The position numbers were made by a program, and so were the translations under genes. Below are positions 52,501 to 61,095 of a DNA stretch of 64,000 nt, in pieces. This DNA is from Gammaproteobacteria bacterium (GTDB lineage: Bacteria; Pseudomonadota; Gammaproteobacteria; Coxiellales; Coxiellaceae), in assembly GCA_026399315.1 (NCBI GenBank), contig JAPLRF010000036.1, positions 65,742 to 129,741 on the forward strand. The letters run 5' to 3'. The notes below the pieces were generated by a model that made no database searches, had not been told where the DNA came from, and saw nothing but the letters and a program-made list of their open reading frames with translations. Numbering within the stretch: the stretch's first letter is position 1; every line of letters begins with the position of its first letter.

Positions 52501-54225
52501 ATGATAAACGCAGATACGCTCAAACAATTAGAAGCACAACACAACCCGTCCGATCCGCAAGATCCAGCGCCCGAAGCCAAGAAGGAAAGCAACAGTCTCT
52601 TTATCATTAAAGTGGGGAGCACTGCGCTTAACTATTCAGCGCAAGCGGTTAGCACGACAGGGACGACCATCATTATTTCTAAAATGCTGCATGGTTTAGC
52701 AGGGGCAGCTGATTTGGCGAATCTTTGGCAATCTGTTGGGCGAAATGCGGTTGGCGGTGGAATGGTGGCGATAGCGCAAATTTTCACAAAAGAAGTGGGT
52801 ATTAAACCCGTTTTACTGCCCGCTGATCTAACTCCGCAAGAACAACTGGCGCGCGAAAAAACCATTCTATGCGCCCGAGAAAATATGGCTGTCGGTTATG
52901 CGCTGACAGCCATGCTCTCCATGTCGTCCATGACTGTTTTTGGACTTTCTTTTCTCGCGCTGCCCTACATGGCGGATGCAGAAACAGCAGCCGCAACGCA
53001 CTGGTATTTATTAATAGCAGGAGCAGGGGGAGCATGGCCAACTTTAGCGTCAAACACCATTGGACAAACTGCTTATGTGCGTGGATATTACAAATCACCC
53101 GTTATATGTTCCTTTGGAAATCGAATTCCATCCGTGGTGTTCAGCTATCTTTTTGTGGAATATACGCGACTCAATGACATTAAAGGTGTTGCAATAGGTA
53201 ATCTGCTGGGTTCTTGGTTAAGTTATCTTGCGATGGAAATATGGATGCGACATCAAGATGAATTTGCCTTTATGGAATTCAAAAAATTACCTTTTTCAAA
53301 AGCCTTGTTAAAAAAAGATTTACCACCCATGATTAAACTGTGGGCAATGATGGCGCTGCAGCGATTTTCAGAATGGGGAAATTTATGGGTGATCGGCACT
53401 CTTATTGGCGCGCTAGCCAGTGATAATTTAAAGAAAACCAATGCCAGCACGACAGTCATCGGCATACTCGGTTTAATTTATCAAGGCATGGGTACAGCGG
53501 GTAATTTAACACTTGCGGTAGATCTTAAGATATTGGAATCAACAGAGACTGATATTCAGACAAAAAAAATAATATCTCAAAAAATAAAACCATTAATATT
53601 TAAATTTTTAATGGCTGGTTTTGTAGCTAGCGTTGCGTTAGGCGCTACCGTATTTTTTTTAAAGGAATATATTGTCAGCATGCTTTCAGATGACAAATCT
53701 CAAGGCTTCTCATCAATTTCTGAAAAAGTATTGGATATCACTATTATTCGTTTAATGGGGGATTCAATACGTATTATTTCCAGCAATTTATTAAATGCGC
53801 GTTACAAAAAAAATGATAGCGCAGAAAACAATAACCGAAGGCTAGGGTCTGGTTTTTACAATATTTTATTACCCAATATTGTTTCAATTGTTTTAATGAC
53901 AATCATTGGTATTCCAGCGGGGTATTTAGCAGGATATTTGTCAGGTAAAAAAGAAGATAATGACAACATGCTGATTTGCATATTTGCTGCTAGCGCTGTA
54001 GCAGTTTGGTTGGCGGCGATTATCAATACAATGCAATTGTATCACGGCATTAACCTGGATCGAAAAAAACTTTTTCCTGAAGAAGAAGATAAATCTTGTG
54101 CGGCACGTTTCTTTGCTTTATTTGACAACAAACCAACAACGCGTGAACGGCGTGGATCGACAGGATCAAATGAATCGGCTGTTTCACTGATTACAAATCA
54201 AAATAATGGATATGGCGCTATATAA
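52501..54225 (+). CDS. MATE-family-like multidrug/effector transporter
   Basis: ~12 TM segments; IIISKMLHGLAGAADLANLWQSVGRNAVGGGMV; N-terminal and C-terminal cytosolic extensions. Confidence 0.65.
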   Translation: MINADTLKQLEAQHNPSDPQDPAPEAKKESNSLFIIKVGSTALNYSAQAVSTTGTTIIISKMLHGLAGAADLANLWQSVGRNAVGGGMVAIAQIFTKEVGIKPVLLPADLTPQEQLAREKTILCARENMAVGYALTAMLSMSSMTVFGLSFLALPYMADAETAAATHWYLLIAGAGGAWPTLASNTIGQTAYVRGYYKSPVICSFGNRIPSVVFSYLFVEYTRLNDIKGVAIGNLLGSWLSYLAMEIWMRHQDEFAFMEFKKLPFSKALLKKDLPPMIKLWAMMALQRFSEWGNLWVIGTLIGALASDNLKKTNASTTVIGILGLIYQGMGTAGNLTLAVDLKILESTETDIQTKKIISQKIKPLIFKFLMAGFVASVALGATVFFLKEYIVSMLSDDKSQGFSSISEKVLDITIIRLMGDSIRIISSNLLNARYKKNDSAENNNRRLGSGFYNILLPNIVSIVLMTIIGIPAGYLAGYLSGKKEDNDNMLICIFAASAVAVWLAAIINTMQLYHGINLDRKKLFPEEEDKSCAARFFALFDNKPTTRERRGSTGSNESAVSLITNQNNGYGAI

Positions 54226-54226
54226 A

Positions 54227-54943
54227 TCATTTTTTTAGCATTGGTTTTGAAATCTGAATATCAGAACTATTGAGCGAGCTTTCCGGACTAGGGAAAAGAG
54301 AGGAAAGCGGGGTGTGTCGTGATGAGACGCCCGGTGAAGATGATCGTGTTGTATTTGCTGAAATTGATGATGAAGTAGGCACTCTGAAAATTAATTTTTC
54401 TTGTGACTGAATTTTCGAAACAAGCTCATCTACTTTTCTTTGTAGTTTTTTATTTGAGAACTCTATCCTGTCAGATCTTTTCTTAATTTCTTCATTTTCC
54501 GCTTTCAGTGCAGCTAAGACCAAAAAACACTGCACGTTCATTTGTTGAAACTCTTTTTGTTCCGCCTCAGATTGCACAAGTGATTTCTGTAATGTCTTTA
54601 ATTCATTTTTTAACTGTATGATTTCTTTTTCAGGATCGCATTTTTCTTTTTTAACTGAGTCAGAGACCTTTAAATTTAAAGGTGAATCAGCAATAAAATA
54701 GGATTGGTGTTTCTGCGACTTTTCTAATTCAGCTTTTAATTGTGCATTTTCAGCTTCCAGAATTCTAATATGCCTTTTGCCTGTATCCGCCTCATCTTGA
54801 AGTCTTTCATTGGCAATACTCAAATGCTCGTATTGCTCAAACGAAAAGTAAACCGCTGAAGCTGACAATTCATTTTTTGACGCAGCAGCAAGCTTTGTTT
54901 TCTCTTTTTTGCTGGAATTGCTGCGACTCATTTTTTTCTCCAA
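54227..54943 (-). CDS. Coiled-coil hypothetical protein
   Basis: Heptad-rich ERLQDEADTGKRHIRILEAENAQLKAELEKSQ; Ser/Thr/Pro-rich C-terminus; 1 bp from the convergent MATE-like ORF. Confidence 0.6.
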   Translation of the reverse strand: MEKKMSRSNSSKKEKTKLAAASKNELSASAVYFSFEQYEHLSIANERLQDEADTGKRHIRILEAENAQLKAELEKSQKHQSYFIADSPLNLKVSDSVKKEKCDPEKEIIQLKNELKTLQKSLVQSEAEQKEFQQMNVQCFLVLAALKAENEEIKKRSDRIEFSNKKLQRKVDELVSKIQSQEKLIFRVPTSSSISANTTRSSSPGVSSRHTPLSSLFPSPESSLNSSDIQISKPMLKK

Positions 54944-55116
54944 AAAAACGGCGTACTTAGGTATTGTGCAATTATAGGACAGATTATTTTAAACCCCTTG
55001 GATTTTTACACAAAAAAACAAAAAACAAAGGGTTGCGCAATTTTAATACAAGTTAACAGGAGGAATTAAAAATATCGACTATAGTTTTGTTAAATAAACA
55101 AAAGTAGGGGTGTTTT

Positions 55117-55281
55117 ATGCCAAACACAATTACAACGGCGCAACTGGGTGACTTATGAAAACAATCAACGCAGGTTAAGATGAAGACACGCCTCAGCCAG
55201 GTTGATACGACAATAATTTCCGAGTACTCTCATTATCAGAACACGGATAAGCGAGCATTTACAACAGCGATTGTTTCTTAA
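55117..55281 (+). pseudogene. Possible small ORF interrupted by an in-frame TGA
   Basis: Single frame MPNTITTAQLGDL*KQSTQVKMKTRLSQVDTTIISEYSHYQNTDKRAFTTAIVS* with TGA at 55156-55158. Confidence 0.3.
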
Positions 55282-55323
55282 CTGGGATGTTAGGCATCAG
55301 ATTGGAAAAATTTAATGGTGAGT

Positions 55324-56094
55324 TTAAAATTCGTTTTTCCACTTCCGCATCGCATAAAAAATATCAACCTCAGTATTTAATTTTCTGCCTGCTTTTTTCA
55401 ACACAGCTTGAATCGCCACGGGTTCATTGAATCGAAAAAAAGGATTGGTTTTTTTTTCAAGCGCAATAGTTGAAGGCAATGTCGGCTTATTCTGTGAGCG
55501 CAATTCAATTGCATCATTCAAGCGTTTTTGCATGTCAGTATTTCCAGGCTCAACAGTCAAAGCGAATTCTAAATTGGTAACGGTATATTCATGCCCACAG
55601 TAAATCAATGTGTCATCTGGCAGCGCCATTAATTTCCTTAGGGATGAAAACATTTGCGTGGGTGTTCCCTCGAATATACGACCACACCCTGCCCCAAACA
55701 AGGTGTCACCGCAAAATAAGTGTGGTTTGCAATAATAAGCAACATGGCCTAAGGTGTGTCCGGGAATATCAATTACGATAAAATCCTCCTTAAATTCTGA
55801 AAATGAAATGGTGTTTTTTTCTGAAATAATATCCGATGTGAAGGCAACTTCGTCTGCTTGACTAGCATAAACTTTTATAAAGGGATATCGCGCGTATAAT
55901 TCACCAATGCCGCCCGTGTGATCAGTGTGCTTATGCGTTAATAATATCGCAATGGGTGTTATATTTTTTTGATTTAGGAAATCAAATACAGGGCGTGCAT
56001 CACCTGGATCAACGATGACTGCCTTTTTACAAGCATCATCAACAAGAATCCAAATGTAATTATCCTTAAAAATGGGAATTGGATATATGGTCAA
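55324..56094 (-). CDS. gloB: Hydroxyacylglutathione hydrolase (glyoxalase II)
   Basis: IFKDNYIWILVD; LLTHKHTDHTGGIGEL; GHTLGHVAYY; FCGDTLFGAGCGRIFEGTPTQM; CGHEYTVTNLEFA. Confidence 0.96.
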   Translation of the reverse strand: MTIYPIPIFKDNYIWILVDDACKKAVIVDPGDARPVFDFLNQKNITPIAILLTHKHTDHTGGIGELYARYPFIKVYASQADEVAFTSDIISEKNTISFSEFKEDFIVIDIPGHTLGHVAYYCKPHLFCGDTLFGAGCGRIFEGTPTQMFSSLRKLMALPDDTLIYCGHEYTVTNLEFALTVEPGNTDMQKRLNDAIELRSQNKPTLPSTIALEKKTNPFFRFNEPVAIQAVLKKAGRKLNTEVDIFYAMRKWKNEF

Positions 56095-56177
56095 AATATT
56101 GTCATCCTGCGCTAGCCAGCGCCGCTTTTATGCACTACACTGAGCTATACTTTTTAAATCACATGAGATTCGCAGCC

Positions 56178-56582
56178 ATGAAAACATACATTCTATGCGC
56201 CTTACCCGTCATTCTGCTTGCATCATCGGTGACAACAATTTATGCGGATGATTATTGCCCTCCAGTCAAAAATTTTGTTTATCAAAATGGCCAATACAGT
56301 GCCCCGGGCGGCTGGACATCAGGCGAAATTAAAAAACAAGGGAATCCGACTTTCAGTTCCGCTGCTATTGCTCGATACAAGCTTGGCGAGCACGCTGTTG
56401 CCTGTTATTACCAAAATCCAAAAACAAGCGCCATTTTCACGATGAGCAACCCAAAATGCATCCATGCAAAACCAGGGCCAGCTGGTAAAACAAATATAAA
56501 TTGGACAAAACATTCTGTTCAGTGGCTTTGCACGACTGTAAACGCTGATGTGAAAAGCTGCCCATTTGACATTGGCAGCTAA
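56178..56582 (+). CDS. Small secreted cysteine-containing hypothetical protein (DUF3757-like)
   Basis: Signal peptide MKTYILCALPVILLASSVTTIYADDYCPPVKNFVYQNGQYSAPGGW; five Cys in the mature region. Confidence 0.6.
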   Translation: MKTYILCALPVILLASSVTTIYADDYCPPVKNFVYQNGQYSAPGGWTSGEIKKQGNPTFSSAAIARYKLGEHAVACYYQNPKTSAIFTMSNPKCIHAKPGPAGKTNINWTKHSVQWLCTTVNADVKSCPFDIGS

Positions 56583-56616
56583 GCTCCTTGAGGTTTAATC
56601 AAGACACCTCAGCTTA

Positions 56617-56916
56617 TCATTGACGAAATTTTTCGATCTCACTTTCCAATGCGTCAATGCGTTCAATCATATCAATTAACAATCCAATGCCTTCAAAATT
56701 AACGTCCAAATCATAATGAAAATTCCGCGCAAGACGAGCACGTTTTAATGCTATATCATCAAACTGCCAATTATTTTTTGCTGTCCCTTTTGGTTGAATA
56801 ATATGATATTCAATCAATGTGATAATTAATTGATCGTCAGCCTGAATTGCGCGACAGACTTCTTCAAAAGTAAGCGTGTTTTCTTGATCAACGATTATTC
56901 CGGAAATAATTTTCAT
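56617..56916 (-). CDS. cbpM: Chaperone modulator CbpM
   Basis: MerR-like; [12 protein letters not shown]-type region and [31 protein letters not shown]; 4-bp overlap with cbpA. Confidence 0.88.
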   Translation of the reverse strand: MKIISGIIVDQENTLTFEEVCRAIQADDQLIITLIEYHIIQPKGTAKNNWQFDDIALKRARLARNFHYDLDVNFEGIGLLIDMIERIDALESEIEKFRQ

Positions 56917-57779
56917 GGCAATTTCCTTGGATTAAAAGGCATGTCAGCTTTCATTTTTTCATACAACGCTCTTTGTTCGGCATTCTTAGGCTCAGGAATA
57001 TAAATGGCCAAAGTGATGTATTGATCCCCTGCTGGATTTCCGGGTAATCCACGGCCTTTTAAACGGATTTTTTGGCCGGTTTGCGCATTGCCTGGCAAGG
57101 TGAATGTAATTGCACCGCCTAAAGTAGGCACTTCGATTTTTTCACCGAGTGCCGCTTCCCATGGTGTAACAGGCAGATGTAAATAAACATCTTTTTTATC
57201 AAGCGTAAATAAAGGATGTTTACAAATGTGGATTTCTAAATATAAATCACCATTTTTTCCACCTTGAATGCCTTGAGATCCCTGCCCTGTTAATCGAATC
57301 TGTTTCCCTTCCGTAATGCCCGCCGGTATCTTAACGTTGAGCTCCCTTTTTCCAGATAATACGAGATGCTTTTCGCAGCCGTGAAAAGCATCTTCCAAAG
57401 TGATTTCAATTTTACTGTGCTGATCTTCGCCATCTTGAGAAAAAGTACGATGCTGCCTGCGTGAACCCTGCTGGCCAAATAGTGATTCAAAAAAATCGCT
57501 AAAATCCGCCTGCGCATGCTGTTGTTGGTAACCTGGCGGCGGCGTAAAAGAATCGCCAGCCTGATATCCCGAGCCCATTTGATCATAAGCTTTACGCTTA
57601 TCAGGGTCTTTTAAAACCTCGTAGGCTTCCTTCATCGCTTTAAATTTTTCTTCAGCACCCGCTTCTTTACTGACATCAGGGTGATATTTTCGCGCAAGCT
57701 TACGGTATTGTTTTTTAATGTCGTCAGGGGTAGCGGTTTTTGAAACGCCGAGTGTTTGATAATAATCTTTAAAGTCCAT
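56913..57779 (-). CDS. cbpA: DnaJ-family co-chaperone CbpA
   Basis: [62 protein letters not shown]. Confidence 0.95.
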   Translation of the reverse strand: MDFKDYYQTLGVSKTATPDDIKKQYRKLARKYHPDVSKEAGAEEKFKAMKEAYEVLKDPDKRKAYDQMGSGYQAGDSFTPPPGYQQQHAQADFSDFFESLFGQQGSRRQHRTFSQDGEDQHSKIEITLEDAFHGCEKHLVLSGKRELNVKIPAGITEGKQIRLTGQGSQGIQGGKNGDLYLEIHICKHPLFTLDKKDVYLHLPVTPWEAALGEKIEVPTLGGAITFTLPGNAQTGQKIRLKGRGLPGNPAGDQYITLAIYIPEPKNAEQRALYEKMKADMPFNPRKLP

Positions 57780-57838
57780 GATCTGCTCTGGTCATCCTGG
57801 TAAAGTAATTATATTACAACTTAGTTAAGGTTATTTCT

Positions 57839-58396
57839 ATGGATAGCGCATTACAATCCGCAAATCAATTAAAAGCATACTTGCCATTATCGCTGGGTTT
57901 TGTGGGACTGCTGCTCGCAATTCAAATTATTAACTGGATGTTAGGGTATCGTTTAAATATCTTAGGGATTTGGCCGCGAAAAATGTTTGGGTGGGTCGGC
58001 ATCCCCTTCTCACCCTTTTTGCACGGCAACTTTACGCATTTACTTTTTAATTCATTACCCGTCTTTATTTTTTCAAATTTAATTTTATTACAAGGTCAAA
58101 CAATATTTTTTAATGTGTCAATTTATATTATTTTAATTTCTGGTTTTTTAACTTGGTTGTTTGGACGAAAAGGAATACATGTTGGTGCCAGTGCTTTAAT
58201 TATGGGGTATTTAGGATTTATTGTGATAGGTGTTTATCACAAACCTTCTGCGATGTCAGTGATTGTTGGTGTCGTTTGTATTTATTATTTTAGCGGCATG
58301 TTCAGCAATTTATTGCCCGCACAAGATAAGAGAGTTTCTTGGGAGGGGCATGTTTTTGGGTTTTTAGCTGGGATTGTGACGGCATATTTAATTTGA
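57839..58396 (+). CDS. Rhomboid-family intramembrane protease
   Basis: HGNFTHLLFNSLPVFIFSNLILLQG; HVGASALIMGYLGF (GxSx); WEGHVFGFLAGIV. Confidence 0.85.
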   Translation: MDSALQSANQLKAYLPLSLGFVGLLLAIQIINWMLGYRLNILGIWPRKMFGWVGIPFSPFLHGNFTHLLFNSLPVFIFSNLILLQGQTIFFNVSIYIILISGFLTWLFGRKGIHVGASALIMGYLGFIVIGVYHKPSAMSVIVGVVCIYYFSGMFSNLLPAQDKRVSWEGHVFGFLAGIVTAYLI

Positions 58397-58531
58397 AATC
58401 AGGGTGTTATTAAGTGTACATCTGTCTTTTCGGCCTAATCAGCTGTTTCTAAAGGGCTTTAATCTCGGTCGATTTTTTTAAGTAGTCTATACTTTCAATA
58501 TTAAAATGGTTTTTTTAGTATTGGTGGTTGT

Positions 58532-60295
58532 ATGAGTAAAAAATATATAGAAATTGATAATAGCCCAGGTGGAAGCGATGGCTTAAGCGCCGCTTCGCCA
58601 TTATCTTTTTCGTCAAGCATTCCAGACAATATTGAAGAATCAACAGCACCTGAAAAATTATTATTTTTGAAAAAATCGTATTTTAGTCTTTTATCCAGTT
58701 CAACAAAAACACAAATAGAATCAATCTCGATCAATCAAATTACCGCAGAAAAGTTTAATGAAAAAATTTCAGAAATATCAAAAAGTTTGAAAGAGTCAAT
58801 TAGACAATTTTATAATGATAATAATACTCCTCTTGGAGAAAGTGAACTGGATAAAACAGCATCCGATATGATTGACCCAGTAAAAATAGATATTGTTAAT
58901 TTAGAAATTAGGGAGCGAATAACCGCTGAATTAAATAAAACTAATTTCAATGAAAACGCTCTCCGAGACCAAATTAAGAAAAACGCTGAACGTACCGCTA
59001 GAATATATGAAATACCTTTTGATGCGGATAAAAATGAAAAAAGTATTGATGATTTATGGGAAGCTAAGTTTTTATTACATAAAAAGGAAAGCAAAGCGGA
59101 AAACAAACCTGTTAAAAATACCACCCAGAAAATGGATGCGCATATTCTTATTTCATTGCCGATTTACATCAAAAATGAAATTAAAAAAATTCCGACTGGG
59201 GAATACTGTGAAAAAATAAAAGTGATATCAGAAAATGTAAATAAAAAACTCACTGATTTCTTTAATGCTGAAAATTTATTAGAAGGCGAGGCTAGAACCA
59301 ATAGAGTGACTCAGTTGACTGAAACGCTAATTTCTGACGCAACGGGAGAATACATAAAAGAAAAAATTTCTGAAGCAAAAAATCTTGCTAAAGATAAAAT
59401 TAAAACTTTTTCAGAAACAGAAATAGAACCAATTCTGATACTAAGCTTGGCTAAATTTTTTGATGATAAATGGCCATTATCAGCAGGAACTGAAACAAAC
59501 AAAGTAGCGGAATTAAGCCAAAAAATAATTTCCGAAGTGAGAGAAGAATGTCTCGCTGAAAAAGCGAAAACTGCTGCGGATGCAAAACTTGCTGAAGAAG
59601 CGAAAACTGCAGCGGATGCAAAACTTGCTGCAGAAGCGAAAAATTCTGCAGTAGCAAAACTAGCTGAAGAAAAAAAACTTGCTGCAGCTAAAATAATTAA
59701 CCCAGTAAAAGTAGACATTCACTATAGAATTGCTGAGTATATAAGATCACGTCGAAATGAAACAAAAAAAGACAGTGTTCAATTGAAATTTCTCCAGAAT
59801 CGCCTCTGGCATAAAACAGACTTAACGGTGGCGAAAATAACTGATGCTGAAAATCTACAGAAATCAATTCTAAATGCAACGAGTAATATCGGCATTGTAA
59901 AAGCGATATGCGGCAGTATTCAAGCCAACCATCAATTACAAGAAGAACATCGCAAGCAATCAGCTTGGAAGGTTAGCCGTTCGGATGGTGAATATGGCAA
60001 ACATTTAACCGAGTGTCTGTCGCAATTTTCACATGAAGATTTATTTAAAGGGGTGAAGGAGTTTGTTATTTCTGAATTTGAAGAGAAAAAACCTGAAGAG
60101 GGTTTATGCTTAGTGTTATTGGCAACCAGTGAAAATATTAATGATCTTAAATTGGCATTGCTTGCTAAAGAAAGCCTACAGCTCAAAAAAACTGTCCAGT
60201 CATTTTATAAGTCACTGCTTAATTCAGTAGAGCATCTCGAGACGAGTATCAAAAACGTGGCGGCAAAAATTCCTGAAATCACACCAAAAATATGA
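58532..60295 (+). CDS. Large Lys/Glu-rich coiled-coil hypothetical protein
   Basis: 587-aa ORF, coiled-coil rich with Ala-rich tandem repeat; no recognised family. Confidence 0.6.
   Translation: MSKKYIEIDNSPGGSDGLSAASPLSFSSSIPDNIEESTAPEKLLFLKKSYFSLLSSSTKTQIESISINQITAEKFNEKISEISKSLKESIRQFYNDNNTPLGESELDKTASDMIDPVKIDIVNLEIRERITAELNKTNFNENALRDQIKKNAERTARIYEIPFDADKNEKSIDDLWEAKFLLHKKESKAENKPVKNTTQKMDAHILISLPIYIKNEIKKIPTGEYCEKIKVISENVNKKLTDFFNAENLLEGEARTNRVTQLTETLISDATGEYIKEKISEAKNLAKDKIKTFSETEIEPILILSLAKFFDDKWPLSAGTETNKVAELSQKIISEVREECLAEKAKTAADAKLAEEAKTAADAKLAAEAKNSAVAKLAEEKKLAAAKIINPVKVDIHYRIAEYIRSRRNETKKDSVQLKFLQNRLWHKTDLTVAKITDAENLQKSILNATSNIGIVKAICGSIQANHQLQEEHRKQSAWKVSRSDGEYGKHLTECLSQFSHEDLFKGVKEFVISEFEEKKPEEGLCLVLLATSENINDLKLALLAKESLQLKKTVQSFYKSLLNSVEHLETSIKNVAAKIPEITPKI
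59560..59690 (+). repeat. In-frame tandem repeat (A-DAKLAEEAKTA type)
   Basis: AEKAKTAADAKLAEEAKTAADAKLAAEAKNSAVAKLAEEKKLAAA; 39-bp period gcgaaaactgc(t/a)gcggatgcaaaacttgct. Confidence 0.8.
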
Positions 60296-60307
60296 ATGTG
60301 ATGGTAC

Positions 60308-60339
60308 GTTTGCGCAAGGGCCTGCCCACCACGCACTAT
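60308..60339 (-). repeat. Degenerate REP-like element
   Basis: Reverse complement ATAGTGCGTGGTGGGCAGGCCCTTGCGCAAAC resembles the AGAAGCGAGCGGCGGCAGCCCTCGCGCAAAAC copy. Confidence 0.45.
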
Positions 60340-60342
60340 AGC

Positions 60343-60430
60343 GCCTCAAACCCACTCATCAAACTATAAGCCGTTTCAAAGCCCTGCTCCACTAAACATT
60401 TTGCAACGGACTGACTGCTGATGCCACGGA
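60343..60430 (-). pseudogene. Duplicated 3' fragment of the rhodanese gene
   Basis: Reverse complement translates [30 protein letters not shown] vs intact [30 protein letters not shown]. Confidence 0.85.
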
Positions 60431-60431
60431 T

Positions 60432-60600
60432 GAACCATCAGAAGCGAGCGGCGGCAGCCCTCGCGCGAATGTGCAAAATATTTTTTATACATTTATTTTA
60501 AATTATTTAAACGGGAGGGTTAACGTCAGGCGCTTTTTATTATCTGATAGTTGATTGCTGGTTTTGCGCGAGGGCTGCCGCCGCTCGCTTCTGATGGTTC
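60432..60600. repeat. REP-like pair: perfect 35-bp inverted repeat, 99-bp spacer
   Basis: GAACCATCAGAAGCGAGCGGCGGCAGCCCTCGCGC (60432-60466) and exact reverse complement (60566-60600). Confidence 0.92.
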
Positions 60601-60608
60601 GTTGCTGG

Positions 60609-60890
60609 TTAGCGTGCCTCAAACCCACCGATCAAACTATAAACCGTTTCAACGCCCTGTTCTACCAAATATTTCGCAACAGACTGACTGCTGATGCCGT
60701 GATAGCAATAAACTAAAATGGGCTTGTTTTTTTCTGTTGCTTCGCAGAAATGGTTTAATTCATGTGTTGAAATGTTTTTTGCATTGGGGATGTGTGAGTG
60801 TGCGAAGCTGTTAGCGTCACGAATATCGAGGATAATGATATTATTTTGAAGTAATTTTTTTGCTTCGTCGGTGGTTATCTGCTTGTACAT
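60609..60890 (-). CDS. Rhodanese-like sulfurtransferase (GlpE-like)
   Basis: [46 protein letters not shown]. Confidence 0.9.
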   Translation of the reverse strand: MYKQITTDEAKKLLQNNIIILDIRDANSFAHSHIPNAKNISTHELNHFCEATEKNKPILVYCYHGISSQSVAKYLVEQGVETVYSLIGGFEAR

Positions 60891-60944
60891 GGGGTTTCCT
60901 ATTATTATGCTAAATGGACCTGAAAATAGAGTCTTTACTTCAAT

Positions 60945-61060
60945 ACACGCAGGCTACCGCCGTGCGTTTCTGAGGTGATTAGATTTTCCTTTTGCGATGA
61001 CAGGCATGCTGCGATAAATAATATAATTATTTCAGAAACGCACGGCGGTAGCCTGCGTGT
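60945..61060. repeat. REP-like pair: perfect 29-bp inverted repeat, 58-bp spacer
   Basis: ACACGCAGGCTACCGCCGTGCGTTTCTGA (60945-60973) and exact reverse complement (61032-61060). Confidence 0.92.
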
Positions 61061-61063
61061 GAA

Positions 61064-61090
61064 CGTGCGGGCAGTAACCTGCGTGCGAAA
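61064..61090 (+). repeat. Partial REP-like element
   Basis: CGTGCGGGCAGTAACCTGCGTGCGAAA, adjacent to the preceding REP in the same orientation. Confidence 0.5.
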
Positions 61091-61095
61091 CTGAT

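Noticed and set aside
55156-55158. Selenocysteine or programmed read-through at the in-frame TGA
   Set aside because: No SECIS-like hairpin identified and the surrounding frame is short; pseudogene is more economical.
60951-61060. GGCGGTAGCCT as a genuine RfaH ops element for the polysaccharide operon
   Set aside because: It is part of the REP arms, over 20 kb from the polysaccharide locus and not upstream of it; kept only as a low-interest note.
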